Assembly (NCBI GenBank): GCA_037903475.1
Contig: JBAJFG010000611.1
Span: forward strand, 3,348,001-3,412,000
Reading direction: 5' to 3'
From: Ancylostoma caninum
Lineage: Eukaryota; Nematoda; Chromadorea; Rhabditida; Ancylostomatidae
Length of the DNA: 64,000 bases
The notes under the pieces are model-generated. The model did not search any database and had not been told where the DNA came from. It worked only from the letters and a program-made list of their open reading frames with translations. How positions within the stretch are numbered: position 1 is the first letter of the stretch; each line of letters opens with the position of its first letter. The translations under genes were made by a program, and so were the position numbers. Shown in pieces: positions 1 to 11,668 of the stretch.

Positions 1-3000
1 ATTCCCGTTTCTGTACCATACTAGAAGGCTTGGTAGCCTTCTTCTTACCATATTTCTGTGAGGTACAGTTCAATTTCGGCATATGTTTGTCACTCAATCA
101 AGAAAACATTCCACAGTGGTTTCCTAATTGATCCAATTGAGCTGAGAAATCAGCAAAGAATGATGGTGCTCTCTCGACTTTTCCACACGTTCTTGCTAGG
201 TGAACCCCTATTCTACAATAATTTGCAAGGTTCAAATCTCTGAAGTACCGTCTTTTCCATCGTTTTTTTTTTCAAAGTAACCCTGGATCAGTGTTAATGG
301 TATGGTGGGAAAGCCGAACAATCTACCGAAAACTCTGCGATCAAAATATTCCTGGGTTCTCCACAAACGTTTCTTCCATTTGCTGGCTTTGCTACCTTTC
401 CATTTAAATGATTTTTCACAATCTATGCTTCGCTTTGCTAGAAATAATTCAAAGGTGTAGTAAAATCTGGCGTTTACCTCGGTCTGCAATCCATAGGAAA
501 CTCTTCAGGAAAGAGGAAAAATGATACAGAAAAATTTTCCTGATCAGCACTTTTGTGCGGATTCACGCAAGGATCGTTACAAGCGCCACGGAATTTGAAG
601 CAAAGCTTCGGTGCCCTATCGAAATCTTTTTTGAAGCGAGCTGATATATAAGAATTTACAGCAGGACCACTGTATTACAACTATTCATCTTGGATTTAAA
701 AAATCGCAGTTAATCCAGGCTGGATACAGTTGCAAAACCAGTGGCTTACACGATGCCTAATCGTATTCCTTATCACGTTGGGGGTGAGCCAAATCTACAG
801 TAACCTAAAATAACGTACCCTTTTCCCTTTGAACACCACCGTCTGAACCGCATCCATTACAGTAATTTTGGAATCGGCTGCATGTTTTTTAACGGAGGCC
901 GGCTTTTCATCCTATTACGCCTTGGAGCACAAAATTCAGCAAAATTCAAGCGTCACGTTCCTGGTGTTTACAGTACTTCCTTGATTGCACCGGCTGAGCA
1001 GAGTACACGACTTTTGAACGGGATACAGCCTGTAGCCGGGCACGTACGCTGATACTATTTCAAAGATAAGTAGCCATTGTCGACGATTATAGCCGGGATC
1101 GACGACGACCTCTGATGCTGTTGACACGTGCTAAGGGTCAAAGTACGCTAAGCACGTGTGTACTTTGCCCGTGACTTTATTCTGGATAGTGCAGTCCAAA
1201 AGTTCAATGTTTGCATGGGCTATTTATGGAAAACAGATTTGAGAATGATGGCAGAAATGAATCCCCACTTTTACTTGTTTGAGACACGTGGGAGCCTATA
1301 GCACATCTGAAGTATTTGCAATCACTTGCCGACTAACAAAATTACCACTCTGTTTCCGGCCAACTAATGCGACAGATAAATCCCGCTCCTTCAGAACAAA
1401 CATCACTCTTCCTTGAAAATCTAGGATGAGGCTAGAACTTTCGCCTTAGGCTATCAATACCTATTATTCAATTTTTTTATCAATAAAGAGAAGTTCTTGT
1501 GATATTCGACCATTTACTAAAATCCTTGACAACTATCTCAAGTGATGACTACTTCCTCGACAGAGACGTAATTTTACTTATTTGTAATTGTCTCTGAGCC
1601 TTTGCACTGATGGCATGAGACGACTCATGTGAATATAAAGTAAGAGCAAATAAATAATCAACGCATTCCATCAAATCTTTGCTGATTTTTTGACCGCAGC
1701 CGTCAAGAAAAACTGCATAAAGTTGGGTGCTCAGGAAGATTCGCAAAATTCATCCCACCCGAAACGTTCAACAAGGGCGAAAGTCTGCAACTGAATACTT
1801 CGGGATGGTCTCGGCCCTTGCATTTGCATACTTCCTTGTGATTCTCCCATCACTAATGCATTCAGTGGCAATCGTTCCATGCGCCACTACAAGTGTATTC
1901 CCCGGTCGTTGGCCGGAACATATGTGTGGCTTTACGAGAGCGCACTATTTAGGCGAGACGTTAAACTTATCAGAACTTCTCGATGCTTGCCTTGAAGCGA
2001 TTCACCAAAACCAATTGCATCGTGGCGTTATCGCAAGGAATCATAGAACAGCAAACAAACACCGCATCATTAAGAGGTGATCGTTGTTTGTCTATGTAGA
2101 GCGAGTTCTTGTTTTCGGCTATATTTCAAGGACATTCTCCCATAAGCGATCGCTGCGTGTGAGCCTGTCCGAAGCTCAGCTGCTGGTGCTTAATGAGGAG
2201 TCGCTCCGTTTTCCATGAAGAAGACATGTGAATCCGCTCAAAGAAAAGAAGAAGAAAGTGATCATGGTCACTTTTCCTTTACAACAAGAATTGTTCCTTC
2301 AGAATACCAGGCAGACCAGGCCAGTAGAAGACACTGAGCTTGATTTGATTTTGTAGAAATCGACTACATTGTACAACCTGTCTTTAAATGTTTGACTATT
2401 ATTTTTTTCGGAAAGTATGTAGAACATCTTCGGATCGGTGTGTACTGAAATTTTTCCCATTCGAACAGAACTCGACGTTCTGGCAGAGACTATGCGAAAC
2501 ACGATGAGATTTCATTCATTCGAATGTCTAGACACAACATATGTATATGTAGCTGAGACTGAATAAAGGCAGAACAAGTTTGATTGAATTAGTAATTTGA
2601 AATCGTTTGAAAAATTTCAATACCGAAGAAAGAGCCATGGTGATCTTATTACTTTCCCTGTGGAACTGTTTTACTCCTTCTCTCCTTTTTCTAACATCTA
2701 ATTTTTCGAATTATTCGAAATTTAGTAAGTAACCCATAAGTTTGAATTCGAATATATCTAATGCATCATTTGGTCCAAGATATACTAGTCACGGGGTTTT
2801 ATAACACTAAGAAGTGCTTTTCGGACTTTCCACACATATGGTTAGGTCTCTTGGGTGTAGTTAAGCTCTCACAGTAACCTTTACATATATCAAATAACGA
2901 GAACAGTGATTAGTACATTCAGGACCGAATAACGTATAAGAACCCAAGCTTGAACAAATACATTCTCTCCATTTACTCAAAATTTACTCGAAGAGATGAA

Positions 3001-3098
3001 GGGTCTTCTCTCTTTCCCAAACCAAGCCTTGTCAATCCTACTCAAAATCGAGCATTCATTCGAGTTTTCGTCTGAGTACATTGACCTAAGTGTACTCG
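1..3098. other. repeat-rich intergenic DNA, no supported gene
   Basis: AT-rich sequence with short, mostly overlapping ORFs on both strands. The longest, 1727-2080 on the plus strand, opens with GTG and has no splice or initiation context, so I do not call it. No tRNA, rRNA or recognisable protein motif was seen. Confidence 0.5.
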
Positions 3099-3490
3099 TT
3101 AATGAATGAAAGCGAAACATATAACAGCATTAGTTTCCATGTCAAGATGGCAAAGTTTTCTTTTTTTTCTGTATTTGGACAAAAGTTGGCACTTATGTAT
3201 CATACACAAATACTGTACGGTACTGTTAGTAAAGATCACCCAACTTTGGATTTTGTAGTCCTTCGAGCGACTTCCACATTCACAATCTCTCAGCTCTACA
3301 TCGTCCGGTACACAGCCCATGCAATTCGAGGCCACCTCCATCTTAAAAAGCCGACAACTAATTGTCGCACCACTGATTAAGGTCACCCTATGCTCAGGTG
3401 TTCCGCAAATTTGCAAAACCTTTGAAAATTTTATCTCTCGCGCCACTTCTTCCCTGCGTTTGCAGGTCTGGGTCGATCGCTGTAACGTTC
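3099..3490 (-). CDS. possible Cys-rich coding exon(s), unassigned
   Basis: On the minus strand an open frame runs from an acceptor-like TTACAG just above 3490 down to 3099. Its core reads MEVASNCMGCVPDDVELRDC followed by ECGSRSKDYKIQSW, about nine cysteines in a stretch of normal-looking composition. The core is bounded by an acceptor-like CTTTTTAAG and a GTGATC donor. The spacing of cysteines recalls secreted disulphide-rich domains, but I cannot assign a family. It begins without ATG and no upstream exon was found, and the flanking 3500-3720 segment looks repeat-derived, so it may be a repeat fragment. Confidence 0.25.
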
Positions 3491-3674
3491 ATTCTTGTCA
3501 ATAAGGCAATAAAAGGATTCGACCAGACTTCATTCGGTCTTCCGTCGCGACCCAATGATGTTTCTTGTCACGACAGTGGACTTTGTACCGTCCCGTTTAC
3601 GGTGGCGTCACGATGTATCTACACCTACCTCTCTATCTGCAGGGACCGCCCCATCGCAAATGCCTCCTGCACAT

Positions 3675-3682
3675 TATAAATA
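3675..3682 (+). promoter_or_regulatory. TATA-like box of the 3.9-kb gene
   Basis: TATAAATA lies about 220 bp upstream of the gene's ATG and about 200 bp upstream of its candidate trans-splice acceptor, a sensible outron length. The function is inferred from position only. Confidence 0.35.
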
Positions 3683-3872
3683 GGTTGAGCAGAGGTCCCA
3701 GGCTACTCTAGCCGTGAAAACATGCGACGGTCCTTCCAGCACGTGCTCCTCTCGATGCTATTTTGTTTATGCTTCATAAACAGCTGTTTGAGCATTCTTA
3801 CTGATTGTTCCTCTCGACCGTTGGTCTAATGCAGTTGCAAGACTCAGTACCGAGGCAGACCTCCTGAAACCC

Positions 3873-3882
3873 TACTTTTCAG
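3873..3882 (+). promoter_or_regulatory. candidate spliced-leader acceptor site
   Basis: A TACTTTTCAG tract ends 16 nt before the ATG at 3899. This is the nematode 3' splice consensus, and there is no coding exon upstream in frame, so it fits an SL1-type trans-splice acceptor with a short 5' UTR. Confidence 0.5.
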
Positions 3883-3898
3883 TTACTCGCATCCGGAA

Positions 3899-4491
3899 AT
3901 GTCTTCGATAATTCCACGAGTCGCGGCCCGACAAGCCAACAAGTTCCCAAAACCGAACAATCCCTTCATGAGTGTTCAAACGTGAGTGTTTTGCCGGCTC
4001 ATCTGCGGGATAGCGCCTCAGTCCATTCTTTGCAGGGAAGCCCAACCTCCTCAGAGCGACCATGTCAATCCGCTGTTGAAACCAGAAATGGTTGAAGCAG
4101 CTCAGCCGGAGAAGGATTCGGAATTCTCGATCACGAAGTTCTTCAGGATGTCCTGGACACAACGCTTCTCATCCGAGAACGAGTACGTTGCTTTGAATCG
4201 GCTTCGTTTGAACAGCAAGCTTCTTCTGCTGCTGAATCCACATAATGCAATATGTGTAGAGACGTACCGCTAACGTGGATACTGAGAATCACACTTGTAG
4301 CAACTCGATCAAAACTTAATATAACTAACATTTGTGCATTTAAGTGTACGTGACTGTGCAGTAACAATCTCTTTTCTATTTTTAGATCCCTGGATCAGAT
4401 GCTGATCCGAAACATCCGAGCATTGATGGAAGAAGAAAGGGAACGTCAGATGGCTTTCGAACGGATGTGTGGCACGCGTCTGAATTGCTAA
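3899..4491 (+). CDS. small 111-residue protein, three exons, unknown function
   Basis: Exons 3899-3981, 4036-4182 and 4386-4491 join in frame (phase 2 at both junctions). Donors are GTGAGT and GTACGT; acceptors are TTTGCAG and TTTTTAG. The start is chosen because it is the first ATG after a trans-splice-like acceptor. The product begins MSSIIPRVAARQANKF, has a proline/charged middle and ends in a short amphipathic, Glu/Arg-rich helix (ALMEEERERQMAFERM) before Cys-stop. There is no signal peptide or membrane segment. I do not recognise the family. Consistent splice signals and phases, a 5' acceptor and a poly(A) signal make it a solid gene model. The minus-strand ORF across 3872-4162 is its shadow. 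Confidence 0.7.
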
Positions 4492-4920
4492 ATCTGGCTG
4501 GTCTTCAGTTTGCACGTCCCCCCGGGGGACACAAAAGGCGAAACACATCGACCCCCCACTATCGATCCTCTACAATTACGCGATTTGCAGTTTGCGTTTG
4601 TCTAGTGCGGATTTGTAGAGTAGTAACGCTTCCGTTCGTCCTTTATCACCACAGTTACTCGAATGTGTTCTCTTCGATCTATTTGTATTTGTCCTCTTCG
4701 TTGTACATACGGCTAAACGACAACTTTAGCGATTTTTCTGCCAACGCATGGTCAGTGCCTAGTGCCATAATGTGTTTTCATTGCTCACTACTTTTTCCAT
4801 TACTTGTATTTTTCCTCACTGTGCTGTTATCTCTATCAGATACTAAGCAATCCCTTGTTTCCCGTTGTTAATGCTCGGATGTTGGAGATGAATAGCTGCA
4901 GATATGGGTATTATTTAATC

Positions 4921-4926
4921 AATAAA
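4921..4926 (+). terminator. poly(A) signal of the small gene
   Basis: AATAAA about 430 nt after the stop codon, the first canonical signal downstream; it would close the 3' UTR. Confidence 0.5.
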
Positions 4927-7520
4927 GCTGAAAAACGTTCTCATGTTTAAGCTGTTTTAATTACGTTCCGAGGAAAAATTGATGAGGGGAATTAAGTTTG
5001 GTGTAAAAAAAGCCGTAGTCGAGGAATTTAAGGGCACATCCATTTGGTTGTTTAAACGCGTTCGGTCATTTCTGCACGTTTTCCAGCGTTCTTTTTACGA
5101 CCACTACATCACTTATGAAATAAACCCTGCAAATCTAACTGAATGATTTTGCCGGCGATCCCGTTTTTTGCTTAATCCCATAAAATATGCATTATGGATC
5201 TTTGAACATTGTTGTGTTACTGATTGACATCCTCATAAATCCGAGAAATTCCATGAAGAATTATATTTTCTTTGAATGGTGACATTCGCTTTACCCATAA
5301 GCCTCTAAGGACATTTGCAAGTAATTACCCTGAATTTGAATGTTTACTAGTGTGCCTCCGTGTTCGATTTCTTCTTAAAAGCATAGGTCTCCTAGAGGAA
5401 CACAGCCACCAAACATATTTCATTCTTTTTTTTTTCATAATCAAATCCAGAAATTTTTTTACTCAGCCTCTTCTCTTTCTTCAGGATTTATCTATGGATA
5501 CGAATTCTGTTATAAACAAATGATCGCAGCTGCTCATTCTCAATCTAAGCGTTGTATCATTACACACGTGGTCGAAATATGCATAAACATCCCATATATT
5601 CGTCCACAATCTGGCAATTGTTCAATACACTTCGAGCGATGTCCTGGATACTTTGTTCTGGATGATCTTTCGCACGCGAAAAAAAGTGCTGCTATGTACG
5701 TTTTCACTACGGTTTTGCCTAGCTTTGCCTAGCCATTGAGCTGAGTGCATCCGAGAGAAACAAGGCCTATATGGGTAGTGACCGCCACAGAAAATGTACT
5801 TGCCAAAACGTTCAGTTGTTGGGATCGTGCAAAGATAATTCGGGGTTTTCGTCGTTTCATCTAAACACTAATCATGGTGGTAGATCCACTCTCTCATAAT
5901 GAATACTATGCACCTTCGGGAAGTCTATTTTCTGCTATTTTTACATTAATCATGATTCATAGAATGGTTTGTATGTATCGATAGTTTTTTTTCGGATTCT
6001 GCGTGGTTCAGCCATTTCGCTAACCAGAAGACAGCAGCCATATAAACGGATTTGTGACGTTTTTACTGTGTGACATTCAGCTTATAATCAAGTTTTGAAA
6101 GGGAATTCATGCCTCTACACGAGGCAGGGCTTGCAATTTCGTCGAAAAACTGTCTCTACTTCCGAAATTCTTTGCTTCTATCGTAGGCACAGGCTTCAAA
6201 AGTGCTTCTCAACCTACCTTTTCCAGGATGCAGTACAGCTGCAGATTGTAATGTATAGACCTAATTTAATTACGATAATTAACTTATAGCCCTAATCTTG
6301 GCAAACCTTTCAAAAAGGAACGAAGGGGTTGCTCTACTGGTTATATTCACTATCCTGGGAAAACAAATATTTGAGCTCACATAAAGTAAATTGCGAGTGG
6401 AATCTACACGCTTGCAAGAAAAATGAATGTGGATATTGAAATTTTTCAATGAACAAAGTCCGTGCAAATGTACGATTAGAGAGTGCAAGACTACGTGAAA
6501 GGCACTAGCCCACTAACGGCGATGTTTGACAATTCTAAGAAACATGCTTTTTCCACTACGTAAGCACTTCCCATTTCCATCCCAATAAGAAATTTTTACT
6601 GGTTATAGATACTGTCTTGTCTATGGATCGGTTTTCTTTAGAAATTTTCGCCTAGACTGGGGCAAACTAGCGCGATCTCCGTGATTAGGGCATCAGATGA
6701 CCCCCTTACGTGAAGTCTAGTCAAAAAGTTCTGAAGAAAAAAAAGGATCCGATGACATTACGCCTTTTATGACTTTGGGGAATTCTTTCCGAGAAATGGC
6801 TGACCGGGAGCAGCAAGGGGATTGCATTCTGACAAAGATCCTTGCCACAAATGTGTAAGGTGTGGATTTGATTGTATAAATATGTAGGGTCAAATGGAAC
6901 TCTGACGACTTCGCACAGGGCATTTTCGCGTAAATCCCAATCAGTTCTCACATATGTTGTGCATGTACCAGTATCTCACCTGTTTCCTTCCCTCCTGGAA
7001 ATTTTCTTGGCGGACGTTTTTGTGGTGTTAGACTCAGGTAAAAACTGTTATTACATATTTTCTTTGAGAAGTGGACCAAATATGCAGAACAGAATAGAAA
7101 TTGCTACTGAACTTCGCGCAAGTCGTACATTTTCTAAATGGCCCATTGACCTAGCTCAAATTTTGAGCAAAACCCTGGTAAATCCGATATTTTTCCTTTG
7201 AATTCAGAGTAAATTTCGTTTGTTTTAGTCATCTGCTGCATTCCTCAAAGTTCCTCCAAAGACTTAGATAGAAACATCCTTGGTGGGATTTCAAAACCTT
7301 TTGAACAAAGTTCTAACCCACCTGCACCTGAGGATTGGACGAGTTCTTTATCTAAGACTGCGCATTTTACCCTAGAACGTTCTCAAAGGAAGGGGAAGGA
7401 AGCGAAAGTTGAACGGTGTTTAGCCACGCAATTTTTTTTGGCAAACCTGTATTCCGGACAAGAAGGGAGCCCACAGTCCTCCTGAGGGTGTCCATGAATC
7501 CTGCCAGTGGTATTGAACCA
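4927..7520. other. intergenic, nothing recognised
   Basis: AT-rich DNA with only short ORFs lacking splice or family support. No structured RNA or repeat with clear ends was seen. Confidence 0.5.
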
Positions 7521-8185
7521 CTACTCAGACAATTTTTCGGAAGGACCGCAGCAGAAAACCGGAAGAACCGACAGGTGACCTGCGGTCCTTCCGGTTTCCT
7601 GCTGCATTTCTTCCGAATAGCTGCTGCGGTCCTTCCGAATAGCTGCCGCGGTCCTTCCGAATGACTGCTGCGGTCCTTCCGAATAGCTACTGCGGTCTCT
7701 CCGACTGGATACGGGGATGTGCGCGCCGATCCCGCAGAACTGCATTGGCAACCAGTCCACTCCCGTGGGACGACCACGCGGCGGTAACCACACGCAAAAA
7801 TGACAACCTCGCTGAGGGTCACTGGCTCTACGGTCCGATATACCCATGAAGCCAATTTCCTATCTGTAGTTCGAAACCACTGGATTTTTGTTGGTCGCAA
7901 CAGAACTGAGCTCCGTACATGAGAAGGGTATAATAACGCTCACTCTCTCTCCTCCTTTCTGCTGCGGTCTTTCCGGTTTCCTGCTGCGGTCCTTCCGAAT
8001 CTTTCCCCACACAAATCTATTCTGCTGCGGTCTTCCCGAACCACTCCAGCGGGATTCGGAAGACCGCAGCAGAAAACATTCTGCTGCGGTTCTTCCGAAA
8101 ATTTTTATCTCTGCGTCTCTCGCTTCTTAACCACACGAGCGCGATCTCTTTCTGCTGCGGTCCTTCCGACAATTTGTCTGAGTAG
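7521..8185. mobile_element. MITE-like element with ~37-bp TIRs and internal tandem repeats
   Basis: The left end starts CTACTCAGACAATTTTTCGG and continues through AAGGACCGCAGCAGAAA. The right end, read on the minus strand, matches with about two mismatches. Inside are at least nine plus-strand copies of a unit near CTGCTGCGGTCCTTCCGAA and two inverted copies. They cluster at 7543-7700 and 7960-8170 around a unique centre. There is no transposase. I saw no convincing target-site duplication, so the superfamily is open. ORFs of 60-177 codons here are products of the repeats. Confidence 0.7.
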
Positions 8186-10199
8186 AGGCTTGAAAACATC
8201 AGTTGAGTAATGAGTTGCTGTACTTCCTGCTCTAGGCCGTCAGACCGTTTCAATCAACGAGCAAATAGGCAGACTAGGACCGAAATTCTGTCAGAGAAGC
8301 TGCACCCTGTCCGTATAGTTTTCTATTTTTAGAGATTCTACACACATATTGTTAACAACGCATAGTCTAACTGCGATTCATTGGCGCGTCTCTTCCTTGC
8401 TTAGATCTAAATCCACATTCGCAGCTGATGTTTGGGCCTGCTGCATCAGCATCCTGCATAACATAAATATCGACTGCTTTCTTTAATTCGTCGTATTAGA
8501 AGAGCGAAATTCTCGCTTGTGCACAGCTTCCATGGATTCATCCAGAGGTGATCACGGGTTCCCACTCAGTTATATGTTTTATTTTTAGTTTTATTCTCTT
8601 TCGTTCATGGTTGAATTGTCAATGTAAATTGAATAGTACGTGGGTGTGTAGTTTGCCGAATCCATGTTTATTTTGAGCGGAGAGAATGACTAAAATAGTA
8701 CTGAAGTATAATATACACTGTTAACCCGCGAATTTGCCCTTTTGTATTTGTGCTGGTCAAAGTCGTATATTGACACTGCCGGAGTCAGCTCCTCTCGCTT
8801 CATCTCTCTTTGTTTTCTCTTTCTCTTTTTCAACCAAAGAAAACCTCTAGCAGCGGCTGCTCTTCCAGAAATTGTCGGAGCTTTCGATCCTTCCTAGATA
8901 CGTAACAGAAATTACACTTCATAGGGCAGCGATACTTGTAGGAAAGCGGAACTTCCTTAAGCATTCACACGTCTCGAACACTCCTATTAGGAATTACACC
9001 TCTAATCGTGCACTTACTAATTGAAATAGTACAACTATGCTTGACAAAGCGATGAAATTCATCCACACAAGCGCCGCCATCGATTGCTGAACTTGTTCCG
9101 CCCCCTACAGCAAAAACCTGATGCCTCACCAAAATAAATTGTTTTCATTGCAATTATTAATCACATAAAGCGACCACACACTGTTACGGGTGTTTACTAT
9201 TAGTGGCGAACGAGTACATCGCTCTCTACTCAGCGCCAACGTCATCAAAACAAGCGATTTTTTAGCGTGATTGTAGGGATGATTGAAGGTTGACGTGCAG
9301 ATATTGGCGTGGTTCCCAGAAAAAGAACAAATACATAAATGTGATCGCATACGGCGACATCGCGTCCCACATCTTGGAATGTCCTTCGACTTCAGATGAT
9401 CTCACTCTATTCGAACGAAACGTAGACGCATAGCATATATTGACATTCTGTAAGTACTCCAGGACTTTGCTCGTCTTTTTATCCGGGGATGGATGAAGCC
9501 TTTGAGCCACCATTACTCTAGAGGGTGCATTGCCATTCCGTTTTGCCCTCAATTCCCAATCCGAGTGTGTTCTTGACTTCTACCGAGGGCGAGGCATTCT
9601 AGTAACGTCTTCGTACATCCAGTGACAAATCTGTTGTGCTCAGAGGAAAATCCAGAAGTCAGCCAACATTAGCCCACCATTCAAACCGCTTCCAGCTAGT
9701 TATACACCGATTTGGCAACGCTCGACATATTTACGCTTCGAGTTCTTTCATCCTGCAAATGGAAGACTTCTGAGAGTCTTTTGAGCGGTACTGCAGCAGT
9801 ACGGGTAACATCATCATAGATGTTTGAGGCTTTGAAATATTCATCACCCTTGGCACACGCAACCTGCCATGTTATTCGAGTGAAGGTCCAGTAGTCCTTG
9901 CGCAAATCGTGCCCTGTTTATTCAGTGCTCCCGGAGGCAATCTCATTGGTTGGAGAGTCAGCGAGAGGCTTTGATTGAAATGTCTCGTGTTTGTTCTTCG
10001 CAACCTAGTTTGGTTTTTCGATAGGACCACGCCATCCCGGGCACGTTGCCAGCCGGCCCCTCGGCTCCGCATCCGAGCACCGAGCCGTGGATCAAAGAAC
10101 ATCGGATTTGTGCACTCCGGCTGCCCTTCTCCCACTTCCTGGAATTGCAAGGTGTCGTACAAAAACAATATCCATTAGGGAACGCTATTCTTGGGTTAT
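8186..10199. other. intergenic, probably repeat-derived ORF remnants on minus strand
   Basis: Minus-strand open stretches at 9262-9552, 9696-9905 and 9872-10168 have mixed composition. One at 9696-9905 reads like degraded protein (NIYDDVTRTAAVPLKRLSEV) but has no start or splice context and I cannot name a family. The 8200-9120 part is featureless AT-rich DNA. Confidence 0.35.
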
Positions 10200-11574
10200 T
10201 CCATAGATCAGCGGCGATTCCCGTACCGCGTTGTGAATGACTGTTGCACGAGGAGTGGATGCGGATTAACTGGCATATTCCTTCGATAACTGCGTCGTCA
10301 TGTTGTCACACAGACTACAACCACGGCCCCACACACACTGACGCGCATACGGATGCGTGTTTTCGTCCGGACTGTGGCCGTCGAAAGTTCGCTGCACATC
10401 GCCTCAAGAGCTCACCACGACTCACGCGCGAATCCACTTTGCGGTCCTTATTCGTGATGAGCACGGCCGATGTAATCTTCGCAGTACCCGCACAACATCG
10501 CTTCTATACAGCGGAAACTGCGCACGATCGGCCGCACGTCCGAATTTCGTATGCAGCTTGTAGTTCTTCTTTCGTTGCATCGATTATATTCTCCGTTTTC
10601 GTCCGAGCGAAGTTGTTTTGGTGTCATTTGAGCTAAGTGTGATGTGCGCTAAGGTGTAGAATTCATGCCGAACGGCAAGCATAAATACGGGTGTCAGTGC
10701 TCTTTTTCGTATTTACTCTCCTGGCCAGCGGTTCGGAGCCTGTTTGAGTTCTGCCATCGAAAAACGGGAAGCGAACGAACCGAAACGTTCGCCATCGTGC
10801 AGATTGCACGTACACTTCCGCCACTGTCCACAACTACCACTGCAGGTGCCGTTGTTCTTTAGAAGTAATGTGAGAGCTTTGCAATCCTGGCAAATGCAGT
10901 ACGTTCTCGAAATGAGCTCTGGAAATGGCGCGTTTCAATTACCGTGCTTTGCACGTGCTTTTTTCCTGTGTCCACTTCTATTCGGAGGAATGCGAACAAA
11001 CATTTAGCGATTAGCAATGCCGACTGGTCCAGAAGCACCGGCAATTCGTCCGAGTTTTGGTCGCCGAGGCATGATCAATCAGTGTATATTTGTGTGGGAG
11101 CGGGGGAGAATTTCTGCTCTCGAGACAATTTACTCTAATTACAGCGCTTACTCATGCACTCGTGGTACTCTATGCCTGAGATGTGGATTTGCATGCATGT
11201 GGGCGAGCGCCTGTAATTCAAAGAATATATGTAAACCTCGTTTCACCCTGCATACATAACCCTTCAGCTGCTTTAGGTAGAATTCGTCACTCAGCGCAGT
11301 TCCTCGCTGAGGCTGGCGGCCTCTATGTTAGGACGTCACGTCATCCTTATCTCATCTTTCTTGAAAAAGTACACCCTATTTCATGTGAATAACTCCGCAA
11401 ACCAAGAACTACTACGCCCACGAGATTCCGGCAATTTTCGAATATTAGCAAACGCAGCCATAAATTTACTTGCATGCTGGATTTGGCGGCAATGATGCTG
11501 GGCATTTTCCTGCTCCCGCCGAATTCGCTCGCGTTCGTGCACGCTAACACCATACGCATGCAGTAGCCTAATTC
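10200..11574. promoter_or_regulatory. CpG-rich, promoter-like island
   Basis: Base composition shifts to GC- and CpG-rich relative to both flanks (many CG dinucleotides around 10320-10560, 10740-10800 and 11030-11110). It runs into a plausible first coding exon at 11575. Short ORFs on both strands are a by-product of the composition. A promoter or 5' regulatory region for the following plus-strand gene is inferred. Confidence 0.35.
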
Positions 11575-11668
11575 ATGTCTGATGCTCGGCTGCTGAAACT
11601 GGAACTCTCCGAAGATCCCGCGCAATGGATGGAAGCGGCGAATGCAGCGCAAGGCGCTGGGCGCGGCG
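11575..11668 (+). CDS. candidate first coding exon, possibly of rab-37
   Basis: ATG opens a frame MSDARLLKLELSEDPAQW followed by an Ala/Gly-rich tail (ANAAQGAGRG) and reaches a GTAAAA donor, leaving phase 1. A CATGCAG acceptor-like site lies 14 nt upstream of the ATG. A phase-compatible bridging exon to the Rab core would be 13557-13597 (ending TVCCK, then GTGTCG). This would give TVCCK-VMLLGD, as Rab26/37 proteins enter the P-loop. An alternative second exon begins at 11984 (IASLDDFAKQYLSK), which would make this a different gene. Confidence 0.35.

Noticed and set aside
1727..2080. 117-codon plus-strand ORF
   Set aside because: It starts at GTG with no acceptor, promoter or recognisable domain; probably repeat-derived.
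7367..7900. 177-codon minus-strand ORF
   Set aside because: It is produced by the tandem and inverted repeats of the 7.5-8.2 kb element; both strands give similar open frames.
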